This document shows, in pieces, positions 1 to 7,665 of a stretch of DNA of 64,000 nt. The position numbers were made by a program, and so were the translations under genes. The stretch's first letter is position 1. The number at the start of each line of letters is the position of its first letter. Origin of the DNA: an uncultured Lewinella sp. (GTDB lineage: Bacteria; Bacteroidota; Bacteroidia; Chitinophagales; Saprospiraceae); contig CAJXPD010000010.1 in NCBI GenBank assembly GCA_913057785.1, forward strand, positions 1-64,000, read 5' to 3'. Below the pieces are notes generated by a model. The model was not told where the DNA came from. It made no database searches and saw only the letters and a list, made by a program, of their open reading frames with translations.

Positions 1-2
1 AA

Positions 3-1376
3 TCCCTACTTGTCACGGTACTAGCGTTTACGCTCGCCTTAGGCTTGGTTCAACTTTGCCTGCCCTTCTTCAACCAGATCGCTGACAAGGAGATGATCTT
101 CCCTTTGAACAATGTTTGGTTTTGGGTACTGGGAGCGGCCTTCAGTCTTTTCACAGCCTTCCTAGCCGGTAGTTATCCTGCCTTTTACCTCTCTTCCTTC
201 CAACCTGTAAAGGCACTAAAAGGGAGCTTTCAGCAGGGGCGTTTAGCCCACGTACCAAGAAAGGTCCTGGTGGTTCTTCAATTCACCGTTTCCATTATAC
301 TGATCATTGGTACCTTGGTCGTATTTCAGCAAATCCAGCATACCAAGGATCGTTCCATTGGCTATGACCAAGATCGCCTAGTCAATATTCCCATAAAGGA
401 TGGCCGCTTTAACAGTCATTACAATGCCTTTAAAAACGAATTACTCCAATCCAGGACTGTGCAGGAAATTGCGCTGGCTTCCTCCCCAATTACACAAACC
501 TGGTCCACTAGTAGCGGTTTCGATTGGGAAGGCAGAGCACCAGAAGATGGTGATATGTTTACTACCGTACGTGTCACTCCCGATTTTGGTCAAACCGTCG
601 GTTGGCGAGTATTGGAAGGACGTGATTTTTCCAGCAATCTTAGCACAGATTCGTCGGCTTTCGTCATCAATGAGGCAGCCGTCCAATATTTAGGATTTGA
701 AGATCCGATCGGGAAAACGATTAATTGGGGCGGAGACGAGCAGTATAAGATTATTGGAGTGGTTGAAGATATGATTACTCAATCTCCATACGAAGCGGTA
801 GGACAAATGATCTTTGTGCTCAGCTCTGGAAGTGACTCTGACAATATCATAGCTAAACTTACGCCTGGTGTTGCCACTCAAGAGGCACTTCAAACGCTAG
901 AGCAGTTGTATAAGAAATACGACCCCATTAATCCTTTCGAATATGAGTTTGTCGATCAAGATTATGCAGAAAAATTCGGTGATGAGGAACGCATCGGCAA
1001 TCTAGCGGGCATTTTCACCATGTTAGCTATTTTCATAAGTTGTATGGGGCTATTCGGCATGATCTCTTTTGTGATTCAACAACGTGCCAAGGAAATCGGA
1101 ATTCGCAAAATCCTGGGCGCATCCGTACAAACTATTGTGGGACTCCTTTCAAAGGATTTTATTCAACTGGTAATCTTTGCTATCGTATTGGCTGTCCCCA
1201 TCGCGTGGTATTTTGCGGAACGCTGGTTGGAGAATTATGTATATCGAATCCAAATGGGGTGGTGGATTTTTGCCATTGCAGGTACCCTAGCGCTAACCAT
1301 CGCCTTTTTGACCGTTAGTCTACAAAGCATTTCAGCGGCGCTGGCAAATCCTATTGAAGCGCTTCGCGACGAATAG
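3..1376 (+). CDS. FtsX/MacB-type ABC transporter permease, 3' part (5' end outside window)
   Basis: The frame is open to the left edge (codons from base 3), so the TTG at 45 is not the true start and roughly 350-400 residues are missing. What remains is the end of a first FtsX domain (a PVKALKG-type C-terminus), a membrane segment in VLVVLQFTVSIILIIGTLVV, a periplasmic MacB_PCD-like region, and a second FtsX domain with three membrane helices containing the conserved RAKEIGIRKILGAS loop and the usual NPIEALRDE-type end. Double-FtsX permeases of about 800 residues are common in Bacteroidota and usually occur in tandem with an ATPase. They export peptides or lipids or transmit envelope stress; the substrate here cannot be told. 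A strong terminator follows at 1420-1463. Confidence 0.9.
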   Translation, partial: SLLVTVLAFTLALGLVQLCLPFFNQIADKEMIFPLNNVWFWVLGAAFSLFTAFLAGSYPAFYLSSFQPVKALKGSFQQGRLAHVPRKVLVVLQFTVSIILIIGTLVVFQQIQHTKDRSIGYDQDRLVNIPIKDGRFNSHYNAFKNELLQSRTVQEIALASSPITQTWSTSSGFDWEGRAPEDGDMFTTVRVTPDFGQTVGWRVLEGRDFSSNLSTDSSAFVINEAAVQYLGFEDPIGKTINWGGDEQYKIIGVVEDMITQSPYEAVGQMIFVLSSGSDSDNIIAKLTPGVATQEALQTLEQLYKKYDPINPFEYEFVDQDYAEKFGDEERIGNLAGIFTMLAIFISCMGLFGMISFVIQQRAKEIGIRKILGASVQTIVGLLSKDFIQLVIFAIVLAVPIAWYFAERWLENYVYRIQMGWWIFAIAGTLALTIAFLTVSLQSISAALANPIEALRDE

Positions 1377-1419
1377 CATAAAACGATAAAACCGGACTTC
1401 TATCCTTGCTCCGTTTATT

Positions 1420-1463
1420 CAACAAACCTAACTTGATGTTCAAGTTAGGTTTGTTGATTTTTG
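1420..1463 (+). terminator. Rho-independent terminator after the FtsX permease
   Basis: A perfect 17-bp stem (1420-1436 with 1440-1456) closes on a 3-nt loop and is followed by ATTTTT. It lies 44 bases after the permease stop codon. A short open frame at 1406-1651 runs through it and is not a gene. Confidence 0.85.
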
Positions 1464-1713
1464 GGCTTTTTATCTCGTCATTTCCTGCCCCTTTTCACAC
1501 CATTTCCCCTCCTTCATTCTTCATAAAAAAGCAAGTTGGCATCCACTTCGAGTTTATAAAAACATGGGTGCCGTCCGTTTTCGAACGGGATTGTTCATTA
1601 TCGGATACTTTTAGTCTACACAAACAAGTTAAACTCATTATAATCTACTGAAAATCAACAATTTAAATAATTGGCATCGGGTTTGTCTTATATAGCGTAA
1701 AAAGACACCAGAT
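1464..1713. other. Intergenic region, no gene seen
   Basis: AT-rich stretch between the terminator and the FtsX-like fragment at 1714. I see no credible coding frame, RNA gene or clear TAnnTTTG promoter element. Confidence 0.5.
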
Positions 1714-2082
1714 ATGTTCAAAATCAATCTCACCATTACTTTAGGAAGTCTGCTAAAAGGCAGGAGACTTTCTATGGCTAATGTTATCGGGATGATATTG
1801 CGCATGTCCGTAGCGATAGGAATCGGCTGGTGGCTTTGTAGTGAAGTGAGCTTCAGTAACTATTTTGGGCAATATGACTGGCTAACTTCCATCCTCCAAA
1901 CCCTGAACATTGATGAAGAGCTACGAATCTGGTTAGAAAAAGGGTTACATCTAGTTAATTATCTAGGAGAAAAGCATGGCGTTAATTTAGAACAAGTTGT
2001 CTTGGCAGACTGGTTGGCAGGTCGCATAATTGGGAGCTGTGTAGAAAATTGCTTTAGAGGCAGATTGGAGTTGCAGAGCTAA
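1714..2082 (+). pseudogene. Remnant of an FtsX-type permease N-terminus
   Basis: The first 55-60 residues match the standard N-terminus of Bacteroidota FtsX permeases: a basic start, a 'SMANVIGMILRMSVAIGIGWW' type first membrane helix, then 'EVSFSNYF' where the family has 'ELSFDxFH/YF'. After about residue 58 the similarity stops. The last 65 residues have no periplasmic FtsX domain and no further membrane helices. At 122 codons against about 800 for the family this is a truncated copy, probably left from a tandem paralogue of the permease at the left edge. It could still be expressed as a short single-pass protein. Confidence 0.5.
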
Positions 2083-2194
2083 CCATAATCACCAGTTCTT
2101 GACTAAAACTTCGGATATCTGCCCTGCAATTTTGTAACCGTTTCTCCAAATGGATGGTCAAATAAGCAAAAGAGCAGCTGAATAAATCAACATC

Positions 2195-2932
2195 ATGCTA
2201 CAGTTCTTTAGAAAAATCCGACGAAAACTATTGCAAGAAGGGAGTTTCAGACAGTATCTCCTATATGCCATTGGCGAAATCTTACTAGTCATGGTGGGTA
2301 TCTTATTGGCCTTGCAAGTCAATAGTTGGAATGAGAATAGACTAGAAGGAATTGAAGAGGTTAATTTACTGGAAGGCATTCAGAAGGATTTAGCGCAAGA
2401 CACACTTACTTATCAATCCGCACTCGAAATCCAAAACATCTCTCTTCGAAAACAAACAGCTCTGCGAGATATCATTTATAACAGACGGCCCCGTAATGAC
2501 TCTATTACTAACTACTTCAGATCTATTGCCGCCACTTCCACGCCCATCTTCGTCGTGGCTACCTATGAACGTGCTCTGCGGAAAGGCCTAAAAACCATCT
2601 CGAATGATTCTCTTAGAAACCACCTTGTGTTGTACTACGAAAGTGTCATTCCTTACATGGATAACAAAACCAAAATAGATCCCAAGTATCAGTTCGCAAC
2701 CATCATGCGGCCCTTCTACAATAAGTATCTGAAAATAGAATTTGACCAAAATGACTCGAAGATCTACTCCTTGAACGATTTGCCGGCTATGGCTAATGAT
2801 AATCCCTTTTTGGTGGAACTCAATACGGCCTTACTGAATAAGGATGTAATCATTGATTTACTCGAGGATAGTTTAGAGGAGTGCAGGTCCTTGATTGAGC
2901 AGATTGAGGTGGAGCTTGAAGTCTTGAGATAG
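2195..2932 (+). CDS. DUF6090 family single-pass membrane protein
   Basis: The 245-residue protein has the DUF6090 signature. A basic N-terminus (residues 1-15) is followed by 'YLLYAIGEILLVMVGILLAL' as a membrane helix and then the near-invariant 'QVNSWNE', with the rest a helical soluble domain of unknown role. The family is frequent in Saprospiria and other Bacteroidota, and no function is established. It is monocistronic, and a distant relative lies on the other strand at 11817-12347. The ATG at 2195 fits the usual family N-terminus. Confidence 0.8.
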   Translation: MLQFFRKIRRKLLQEGSFRQYLLYAIGEILLVMVGILLALQVNSWNENRLEGIEEVNLLEGIQKDLAQDTLTYQSALEIQNISLRKQTALRDIIYNRRPRNDSITNYFRSIAATSTPIFVVATYERALRKGLKTISNDSLRNHLVLYYESVIPYMDNKTKIDPKYQFATIMRPFYNKYLKIEFDQNDSKIYSLNDLPAMANDNPFLVELNTALLNKDVIIDLLEDSLEECRSLIEQIEVELEVLR

Positions 2933-3107
2933 GTGGAGGCTATTGAGCCATGTCATCCCAGTCCTTCCCTGTTTTCAACCCCATCCACTATGATACATAT
3001 ATATTGTCGATATATATATCAATTTCATCGAATTCTAGGGACACCTGTGTGAAATTTCCTACACATTGAAGTGCATTAACAATTACATTACTACAATCCA
3101 CCCCTCA

Positions 3108-3127
3108 CTTAAGTAGTGTGACAAAAT
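3108..3127. repeat. 20-bp direct repeat, copy 1
   Basis: CTTAAGTAGTGTGACAAAAT occurs here and again, exactly, at 3658-3677. The two copies flank the small gene at 3204-3509. Within copy 1, TAGTGTGA (3114-3121) also pairs with TCACACTA at 3149-3156. It could be an operator, or the footprint of an insertion or duplication. Confidence 0.75.
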
Positions 3128-3203
3128 AATCAGGCAATCGTCAAAAACTCACACTATGCAGTAGCACTCTACTACTATTTTTTAACGTAATATCCATTAA
3201 ATC

Positions 3204-3509
3204 ATGAGAACATTAGCAGGATTATTCCTTCTAGTAGCGGCTTTATTATTCACTATTCAACCTCAAGCCTTATTAGCCCAGAACGCTGGAAGTGGCGGTG
3301 GAGGGCTTGCTCGCGGTGGTGAAGTGGTGGGTAAAGCCCAATTCCCAAGTCCTCGCAAAGGGGACGCTACACATGGACTTGTGGCCCGCGGCGGTGAAGT
3401 AGTGGGAAAGGCTCAATGCTCAATTTCTCAAAAGGCTGGCACAGATACGGGAGGCGGTTTGGCTTCCAATGGGGACGGAGCAGGAAACCACTTTTTGGCC
3501 GTTGTGTAA
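3204..3509 (+). CDS. Small secreted Gly-rich protein with internal repeat
   Basis: 101 residues. Residues 1-25 are a clear signal peptide (MRTLAGLF, hydrophobic core, ALLAQ cleavage context). The mature part of about 75 residues is rich in Gly and contains ARGGEVVGKAQ twice with a 25-residue period, encoded by DNA copies starting at 3312 and 3387 that differ at wobble positions. There is one Cys just after the second repeat. No known domain was recognised. It is a single gene with its own terminator (3573-3612), flanked by exact 20-bp repeats and convergent with the LytTR regulator. It may be a surface or adhesive peptide or a secreted signal; both ideas are speculation. Confidence 0.65.
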   Translation: MRTLAGLFLLVAALLFTIQPQALLAQNAGSGGGGLARGGEVVGKAQFPSPRKGDATHGLVARGGEVVGKAQCSISQKAGTDTGGGLASNGDGAGNHFLAVV

Positions 3510-3572
3510 GCAATGATTTGCTATCATTTCATTATAGAAAGATTTCCATAATTTAGATAAAAAGTATCCGTA

Positions 3573-3612
3573 AGGCCTGACTGCTCCTAGACTAGTCAGG
3601 TCTTTCTTTTTT
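3573..3612 (+). terminator. Terminator of the small repeat protein gene
   Basis: Stem 3573-3582 with 3594-3603 (one wobble or mismatch), followed by a T-rich run TCTTTCTTTTTT. It lies about 65 bases after the stop codon. Confidence 0.75.
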
Positions 3613-3657
3613 AAAACGGTAAATTGGAAAGAGAACCAAAGAGAAGGAATTCAGGAG

Positions 3658-3677
3658 CTTAAGTAGTGTGACAAAAT
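3658..3677. repeat. 20-bp direct repeat, copy 2
   Basis: Exact second copy of the 20-mer at 3108-3127, 550 bp downstream. It sits after the terminator and before the 3' end of the convergent LytTR gene, a poor place for a promoter operator. That favours a duplication or insertion footprint. Confidence 0.75.
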
Positions 3678-3735
3678 GAAACGAACATCTCCTCTGGGCG
3701 ATTTCTGCACTCAATCAGCCTTGAACAACCCGGCC

Positions 3736-4434
3736 TCACCGCTTATTAATCCGCTTCATCAAGCCATTCTTATAGGTTTGACCAATTGGTATCTTGTGTT
3801 CTTCTATGGAAATGCGATTACCCTCAATCGTTTTTATTTTTTTGGTAGCCACGATAAAGGATTTATGCACACGCAGGAACTCATCAGCAGGCAGTGATTC
3901 CTCCAAACCAGAAATCTTCTCATGACTCAGGATCATTTCCTCCTCTAGATGGATCTTGGTATAATTTCCATAAGCTTCCACAAATAGAATATCCTCAATC
4001 TTGATTTGATGTATCTTTTTATCTCCCTTAATAAAGAAATGGGTGTTTCTTTTTTCGACACTTGGTGTAGGAGTAGTAGGCATTTTTACACCAATGGTCT
4101 TGTTCATCGCCTTGAGAAAACGGGCAAAGGAAAAGGGCTTTAATAAGTAATCCGAAATGTCCAATTCATAGCCTTCTAAAGCAAACTCTTTATACGCAGA
4201 AGTGACAATAGTAGCAGGAGGATCTGGCATAGATTTCAAGAGCTCAAAACCGCTCAATTCTGGCATGTTGATGTCCAAAAATATCAGATCTACCTGGGTT
4301 TGATTTAGCAACTGCATGGCTTCAAAGGCATCGTAACAATTACCTACTTTTTCTAGATACGGTAACTTCTGACAATAGCCTTCAATAATGCGGTGAGCTA
4401 TCGGTTCATCATCTATGATTAGATACTTAGTCAT
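3736..4434 (-). CDS. LytTR family response regulator
   Basis: 232 residues. The N-terminal receiver domain has the acidic pair D8/D9, phospho-acceptor D54 in FLDINMPELSG, T78 and K99. The C-terminal LytTR DNA-binding domain (about 128-230) includes KKIHQIKIEDILFVEAYGNY and the late IPIGQTYK motif. LytTR regulators bind pairs of about 9-bp direct repeats. It overlaps the upstream kinase gene by 4 bases (ATGA), so the two are translationally coupled and form a cognate pair. The targets are not known; the direct repeats nearby at 3108 and 3658 are worth testing. Confidence 0.93.
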   Translation of the reverse strand: MTKYLIIDDEPIAHRIIEGYCQKLPYLEKVGNCYDAFEAMQLLNQTQVDLIFLDINMPELSGFELLKSMPDPPATIVTSAYKEFALEGYELDISDYLLKPFSFARFLKAMNKTIGVKMPTTPTPSVEKRNTHFFIKGDKKIHQIKIEDILFVEAYGNYTKIHLEEEMILSHEKISGLEESLPADEFLRVHKSFIVATKKIKTIEGNRISIEEHKIPIGQTYKNGLMKRINKR

Positions 4435-5546
4435 TGTAGATCAATCATTAATCGGACTTTGTAAATAGATGCTTGCTGTTCTATCTCAAGCTGATGACGG
4501 TTAGGATAGATATGTTCCAATCTCTTCTTGAGATTATCCAATCCTATCCCTCCAGGTTTATCGCTAGTCGTAAGCTTGAAATTATTTTCGATAGTAAAAG
4601 TAATCCGACTCCGTTCAGCAGCCAGATGTAGTATGACATAAGCGCCCTCTCTCATCCGTTCTACGCCATGCTTAAAGGCGTTTTCCAATAAAACAATAAA
4701 CAATAAAGGAGCCACTTTATAATCCTGGGCGAGCTGATGAGTGAACCGTATATCTACCTTTTGCTGATAGCGAATCTTATGCAGTTCAATATAATTCTCT
4801 AGATAGGTGATTTCATCTGTTAATGATACTACCTCTTCTCTTCCTTCGTAAATCGTATAGCGCATCATGTCCGACAATTTGAGCACTACCTCAGGTGCAT
4901 CTTCCGATTTTTCCACCACTAACCCATATAGATTATTCAAGGTATTGAAAAAGAAGTGAGGATTGATCTGGCTTTTAAGCAGCATCAATTCTGCCTTGGC
5001 TTTGTCAGACTTCAAGGTAGCTAACCAACGCCATTGCTCGTAGCCCCACAGTACCGCAAAAACCGGGATGGGAATTAACATGACATTGGCGAAATCGAGA
5101 CGATGATCTACTGAATTATTCGGAGCGCTTAGAAAGAGAAAGAAGTAGTAGGACAGAACTAGACCGAAGACGAAAAGAATCAAGGTTCTATACTTCCAAA
5201 CAAATTCGGTCATCGTCAGATAAGCGACACCTATCCAGAATAGAATGATGGCCGGAATTGTAATAGGGTTATTGGGGACCGTCATAAGTCGTTCAGCTAC
5301 AATAGCTATAACAAGCAACCCCAATACCATCAAAATCTTGTACAAGGGAAACTTGTTGAGTAAAAAAGCGGTCAACCACCAACAAAACCCAAAGAGTATA
5401 GTATTCAAAAAAATGGAAAGCGCGGGGGAAGCATATCCTGGGTCTACTATGGAAAAGTTAGCATCCGTATAAAGCACAGCCGCAATACTTGCCGTAATAA
5501 CTGCCCCTAAGATTAAAGCCCGAGTATTCTTCAAAACACTTCGCAT
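4431..5546 (-). CDS. LytS/YehU-type sensor histidine kinase
   Basis: 371 residues. About six membrane helices (residues 8-165) are followed by a His_kinase (PF06580) domain with phospho-acceptor H197 in SQINPHFFFNTLNNL, and a HATPase with an N-box (LLENAFKHGVE) and a G-box (GGIGLDNLKKRL). There is no periplasmic sensor domain, so sensing is presumably within or at the membrane, as usual for this Bacteroidota class. It is coupled with the LytTR regulator downstream. A TACCTTTG element on this strand (5551-5558) lies immediately before the start codon, so either the transcript is nearly leaderless or the element is fortuitous. Confidence 0.92.
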   Translation of the reverse strand: MRSVLKNTRALILGAVITASIAAVLYTDANFSIVDPGYASPALSIFLNTILFGFCWWLTAFLLNKFPLYKILMVLGLLVIAIVAERLMTVPNNPITIPAIILFWIGVAYLTMTEFVWKYRTLILFVFGLVLSYYFFLFLSAPNNSVDHRLDFANVMLIPIPVFAVLWGYEQWRWLATLKSDKAKAELMLLKSQINPHFFFNTLNNLYGLVVEKSEDAPEVVLKLSDMMRYTIYEGREEVVSLTDEITYLENYIELHKIRYQQKVDIRFTHQLAQDYKVAPLLFIVLLENAFKHGVERMREGAYVILHLAAERSRITFTIENNFKLTTSDKPGGIGLDNLKKRLEHIYPNRHQLEIEQQASIYKVRLMIDLQ

Positions 5547-5757
5547 AACACAAAGGTATCGTTCCTTTCCTTGACCCGGAAAGGATTTTGATCAACGGGA
5601 TCGATTTTGAGTCCAACACCATCATTTTTGTATCAAATGGTATTGGGTCAATGGGAATGAGGGTGTATTCTGGTTTTCATTGGGTTCATCATAATAATTA
5701 TAAGGCATGCCTCAATGACTCTATGTTTGAATTGAATTCACCAAACTAGAGATCATT

Positions 5758-6762
5758 ATGAAAATTTTGCTGAAGGTTTTGAAGTGGATCGGCTTAATCA
5801 TTGGATCCATATTGATGCTCATCATTTTTGCTGGATTAATCTTCCGGTTATTTGATACCAAACCACCCGCTCCCGGCGAATTGGTGGAAGTCGGCGACTT
5901 TAAACTCCATATCCATGCTGAGGGTGCAAAAAGCAATAAACCCACCCTAGTCCTTGAAGGAGGATTAGGTGTTCCCAGCGACCATTATCATTGGTTGAGT
6001 GAAGGACTGAAAGATAGCATGCGAGTAGTTCGTTACGACCGAGCGGGCATAGTCTATAGTGAGGCCAGTCAGACGCCTCGCGATGCAGAGACCGTTGTCC
6101 GTGAATTACATTCGCTTCTGGAAAAGGCGGGAGAATCTCCTCCCTATATTTTAGCCGGGCATTCGATGGGTGGTCTATTCATTCGCGTTTTTGCCCAACT
6201 CTATCCTGATGAAGTGGCCGGATTGGTTTTTTTAGATTCTAGTCATCCGGATTTTCGCGAAAGACTGAATCTGCCCCCGCCCCCTTCCACAGAAGGTTTG
6301 CTTACAACCTTAGCCGTCGTAGCAGACTTGGGTGTCTTGACTCTATTTGATCACCTTTTTGGACCGCTCCTGGCTGCCGAAGGCTTGCCGCAGGATGTAA
6401 ACGATCGCGCCCTAGGCTATACCTATAACGGAAAATACCTCCGAGCAGTCCTTAGGGAGGACCAAGTATCCGCTTCCGTATTTGAACGCGCCAAATCAGC
6501 CAAGGACTTTGGTACCATGCCTATCCAAGTATTCGTGGCACATGAAAGACAGGTACAGGCCTATCACCGATATGGTATCGACCCGGACTGGGCCACTGCT
6601 GAGACCATGAAAATGCAACAAGAATTGGCAGATCTCTCCACGGCTGGTAAGCTGCTGACGATCAATGGTAACCACAATAGCATTTACACCAAAAAGGAAA
6701 ATGCAGCAATCATTTGCCAAGAAATACTTCACCTCTTGGAAGAAGTGCAGAGCAGACCTTAA
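5758..6762 (+). CDS. Membrane-anchored alpha/beta hydrolase
   Basis: 334 residues. An N-terminal membrane helix (about 8-32) is followed by an alpha/beta-hydrolase fold with the nucleophile elbow AGHSMGG (S136) and the late catalytic His (H306 in NGNHNSIY). The acid residue was not assigned. The active site should face the periplasm. The substrate is unknown; the family includes esterases and peptidases. It ends 9 bases before the ABC ATPase gene and may be co-transcribed with the transporter at 6772-11232. A second membrane-anchored hydrolase of similar architecture lies at 27720-28628. Confidence 0.88.
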   Translation: MKILLKVLKWIGLIIGSILMLIIFAGLIFRLFDTKPPAPGELVEVGDFKLHIHAEGAKSNKPTLVLEGGLGVPSDHYHWLSEGLKDSMRVVRYDRAGIVYSEASQTPRDAETVVRELHSLLEKAGESPPYILAGHSMGGLFIRVFAQLYPDEVAGLVFLDSSHPDFRERLNLPPPPSTEGLLTTLAVVADLGVLTLFDHLFGPLLAAEGLPQDVNDRALGYTYNGKYLRAVLREDQVSASVFERAKSAKDFGTMPIQVFVAHERQVQAYHRYGIDPDWATAETMKMQQELADLSTAGKLLTINGNHNSIYTKKENAAIICQEILHLLEEVQSRP

Positions 6763-6771
6763 CTCAAAGTC

Positions 6772-7650
6772 ATGAATACACTTATCCTAAAAAACATCTC
6801 CAAGACCTACGCCAATGGGGTCAAGGCCTTGGACGGGATCAATTTGACTATTACTAATGGCATGTTCGGCTTGTTAGGGGCGAATGGGGCGGGTAAATCG
6901 TCCCTGATGCGCACCATTGCGGCCTTGCAGAAGCCCACGGGAGGTTCCGTGATTTTCAATGATGTGGATGTCGTCAAAACCCCACAGGTTGTCCGGATGG
7001 CGCTTGGCTTCTTACCACAAGAGTTTGGTGTATATCCAAAAATCTCCGCACAAGAGCTACTGAATTATCTCGCCATTTTGAAAGGTATCAGCAATAAGAA
7101 GGAACGCAAGGAACAGGTAGAGACATTATTGCAACAAACCAATCTCTATCAGTATCGTAAGAAGTCGGTTTATACCTTTTCGGGTGGTATGAAACAGCGG
7201 TTTGGCATCGCACAAGCTCTGTTAGGTGCCCCTAAGCTGATCATCGTTGATGAACCTTCCGCCGGACTTGATCCTGAAGAGAGAAATCGATTTCTCAATT
7301 TGTTGAGCGAAATCGGCAAACACATCATTGTTATCCTTTCTACCCATATCGTAGAGGATGTGCAGGAACTCTGCAAACAAATGGCCATTCTGGCCAAGGG
7401 CAAGATTATAGCCGTGGGGAATCCTACGGATCTGGTGAGCACCCTTGCAGGAAAGGTATGGAGGAAGCCCATTGCAAAAGCAGAACTACCTACCTATCAG
7501 GAAAAATATCGAGTCATATCTACGCAGCTGGTCGGAGGAGACACCCTCATCAAAGTACTTTCCGACAGTCAGCCTAGTTCCGGTTTCGAGCTCACCAAAG
7601 CTGGCCTTGAGGACTACTACTTTTCCCAGACACATCTCCATCACTCCTAG
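6772..7650 (+). CDS. ABC transporter ATP-binding protein (ABC-2 type)
   Basis: 292 residues. Walker A GANGAGKS (36-43), signature SGGMKQ (137-142), Walker B LIIVDEPSAGLDP (156-167) and the switch His in STHIVEDV are all intact. The C-terminal extension of about 80 residues is typical of ATPases that pair with ABC-2 permeases. It is separated from the permease gene by 15 bases and is its evident partner. It should be catalytically competent; the transported substrate is unknown. Confidence 0.95.
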   Translation: MNTLILKNISKTYANGVKALDGINLTITNGMFGLLGANGAGKSSLMRTIAALQKPTGGSVIFNDVDVVKTPQVVRMALGFLPQEFGVYPKISAQELLNYLAILKGISNKKERKEQVETLLQQTNLYQYRKKSVYTFSGGMKQRFGIAQALLGAPKLIIVDEPSAGLDPEERNRFLNLLSEIGKHIIVILSTHIVEDVQELCKQMAILAKGKIIAVGNPTDLVSTLAGKVWRKPIAKAELPTYQEKYRVISTQLVGGDTLIKVLSDSQPSSGFELTKAGLEDYYFSQTHLHHS

Positions 7651-7665
7651 AAATGATCTAAACCC

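Noticed and set aside
1406-1651. 81-codon open frame after the FtsX permease
   Set aside because: It runs through the terminator stem-loop and has no family match or good start context.
3676-3897. 73-codon plus-strand frame starting in the second direct repeat
   Set aside because: Mostly antisense to the LytTR gene, which has full domain support.
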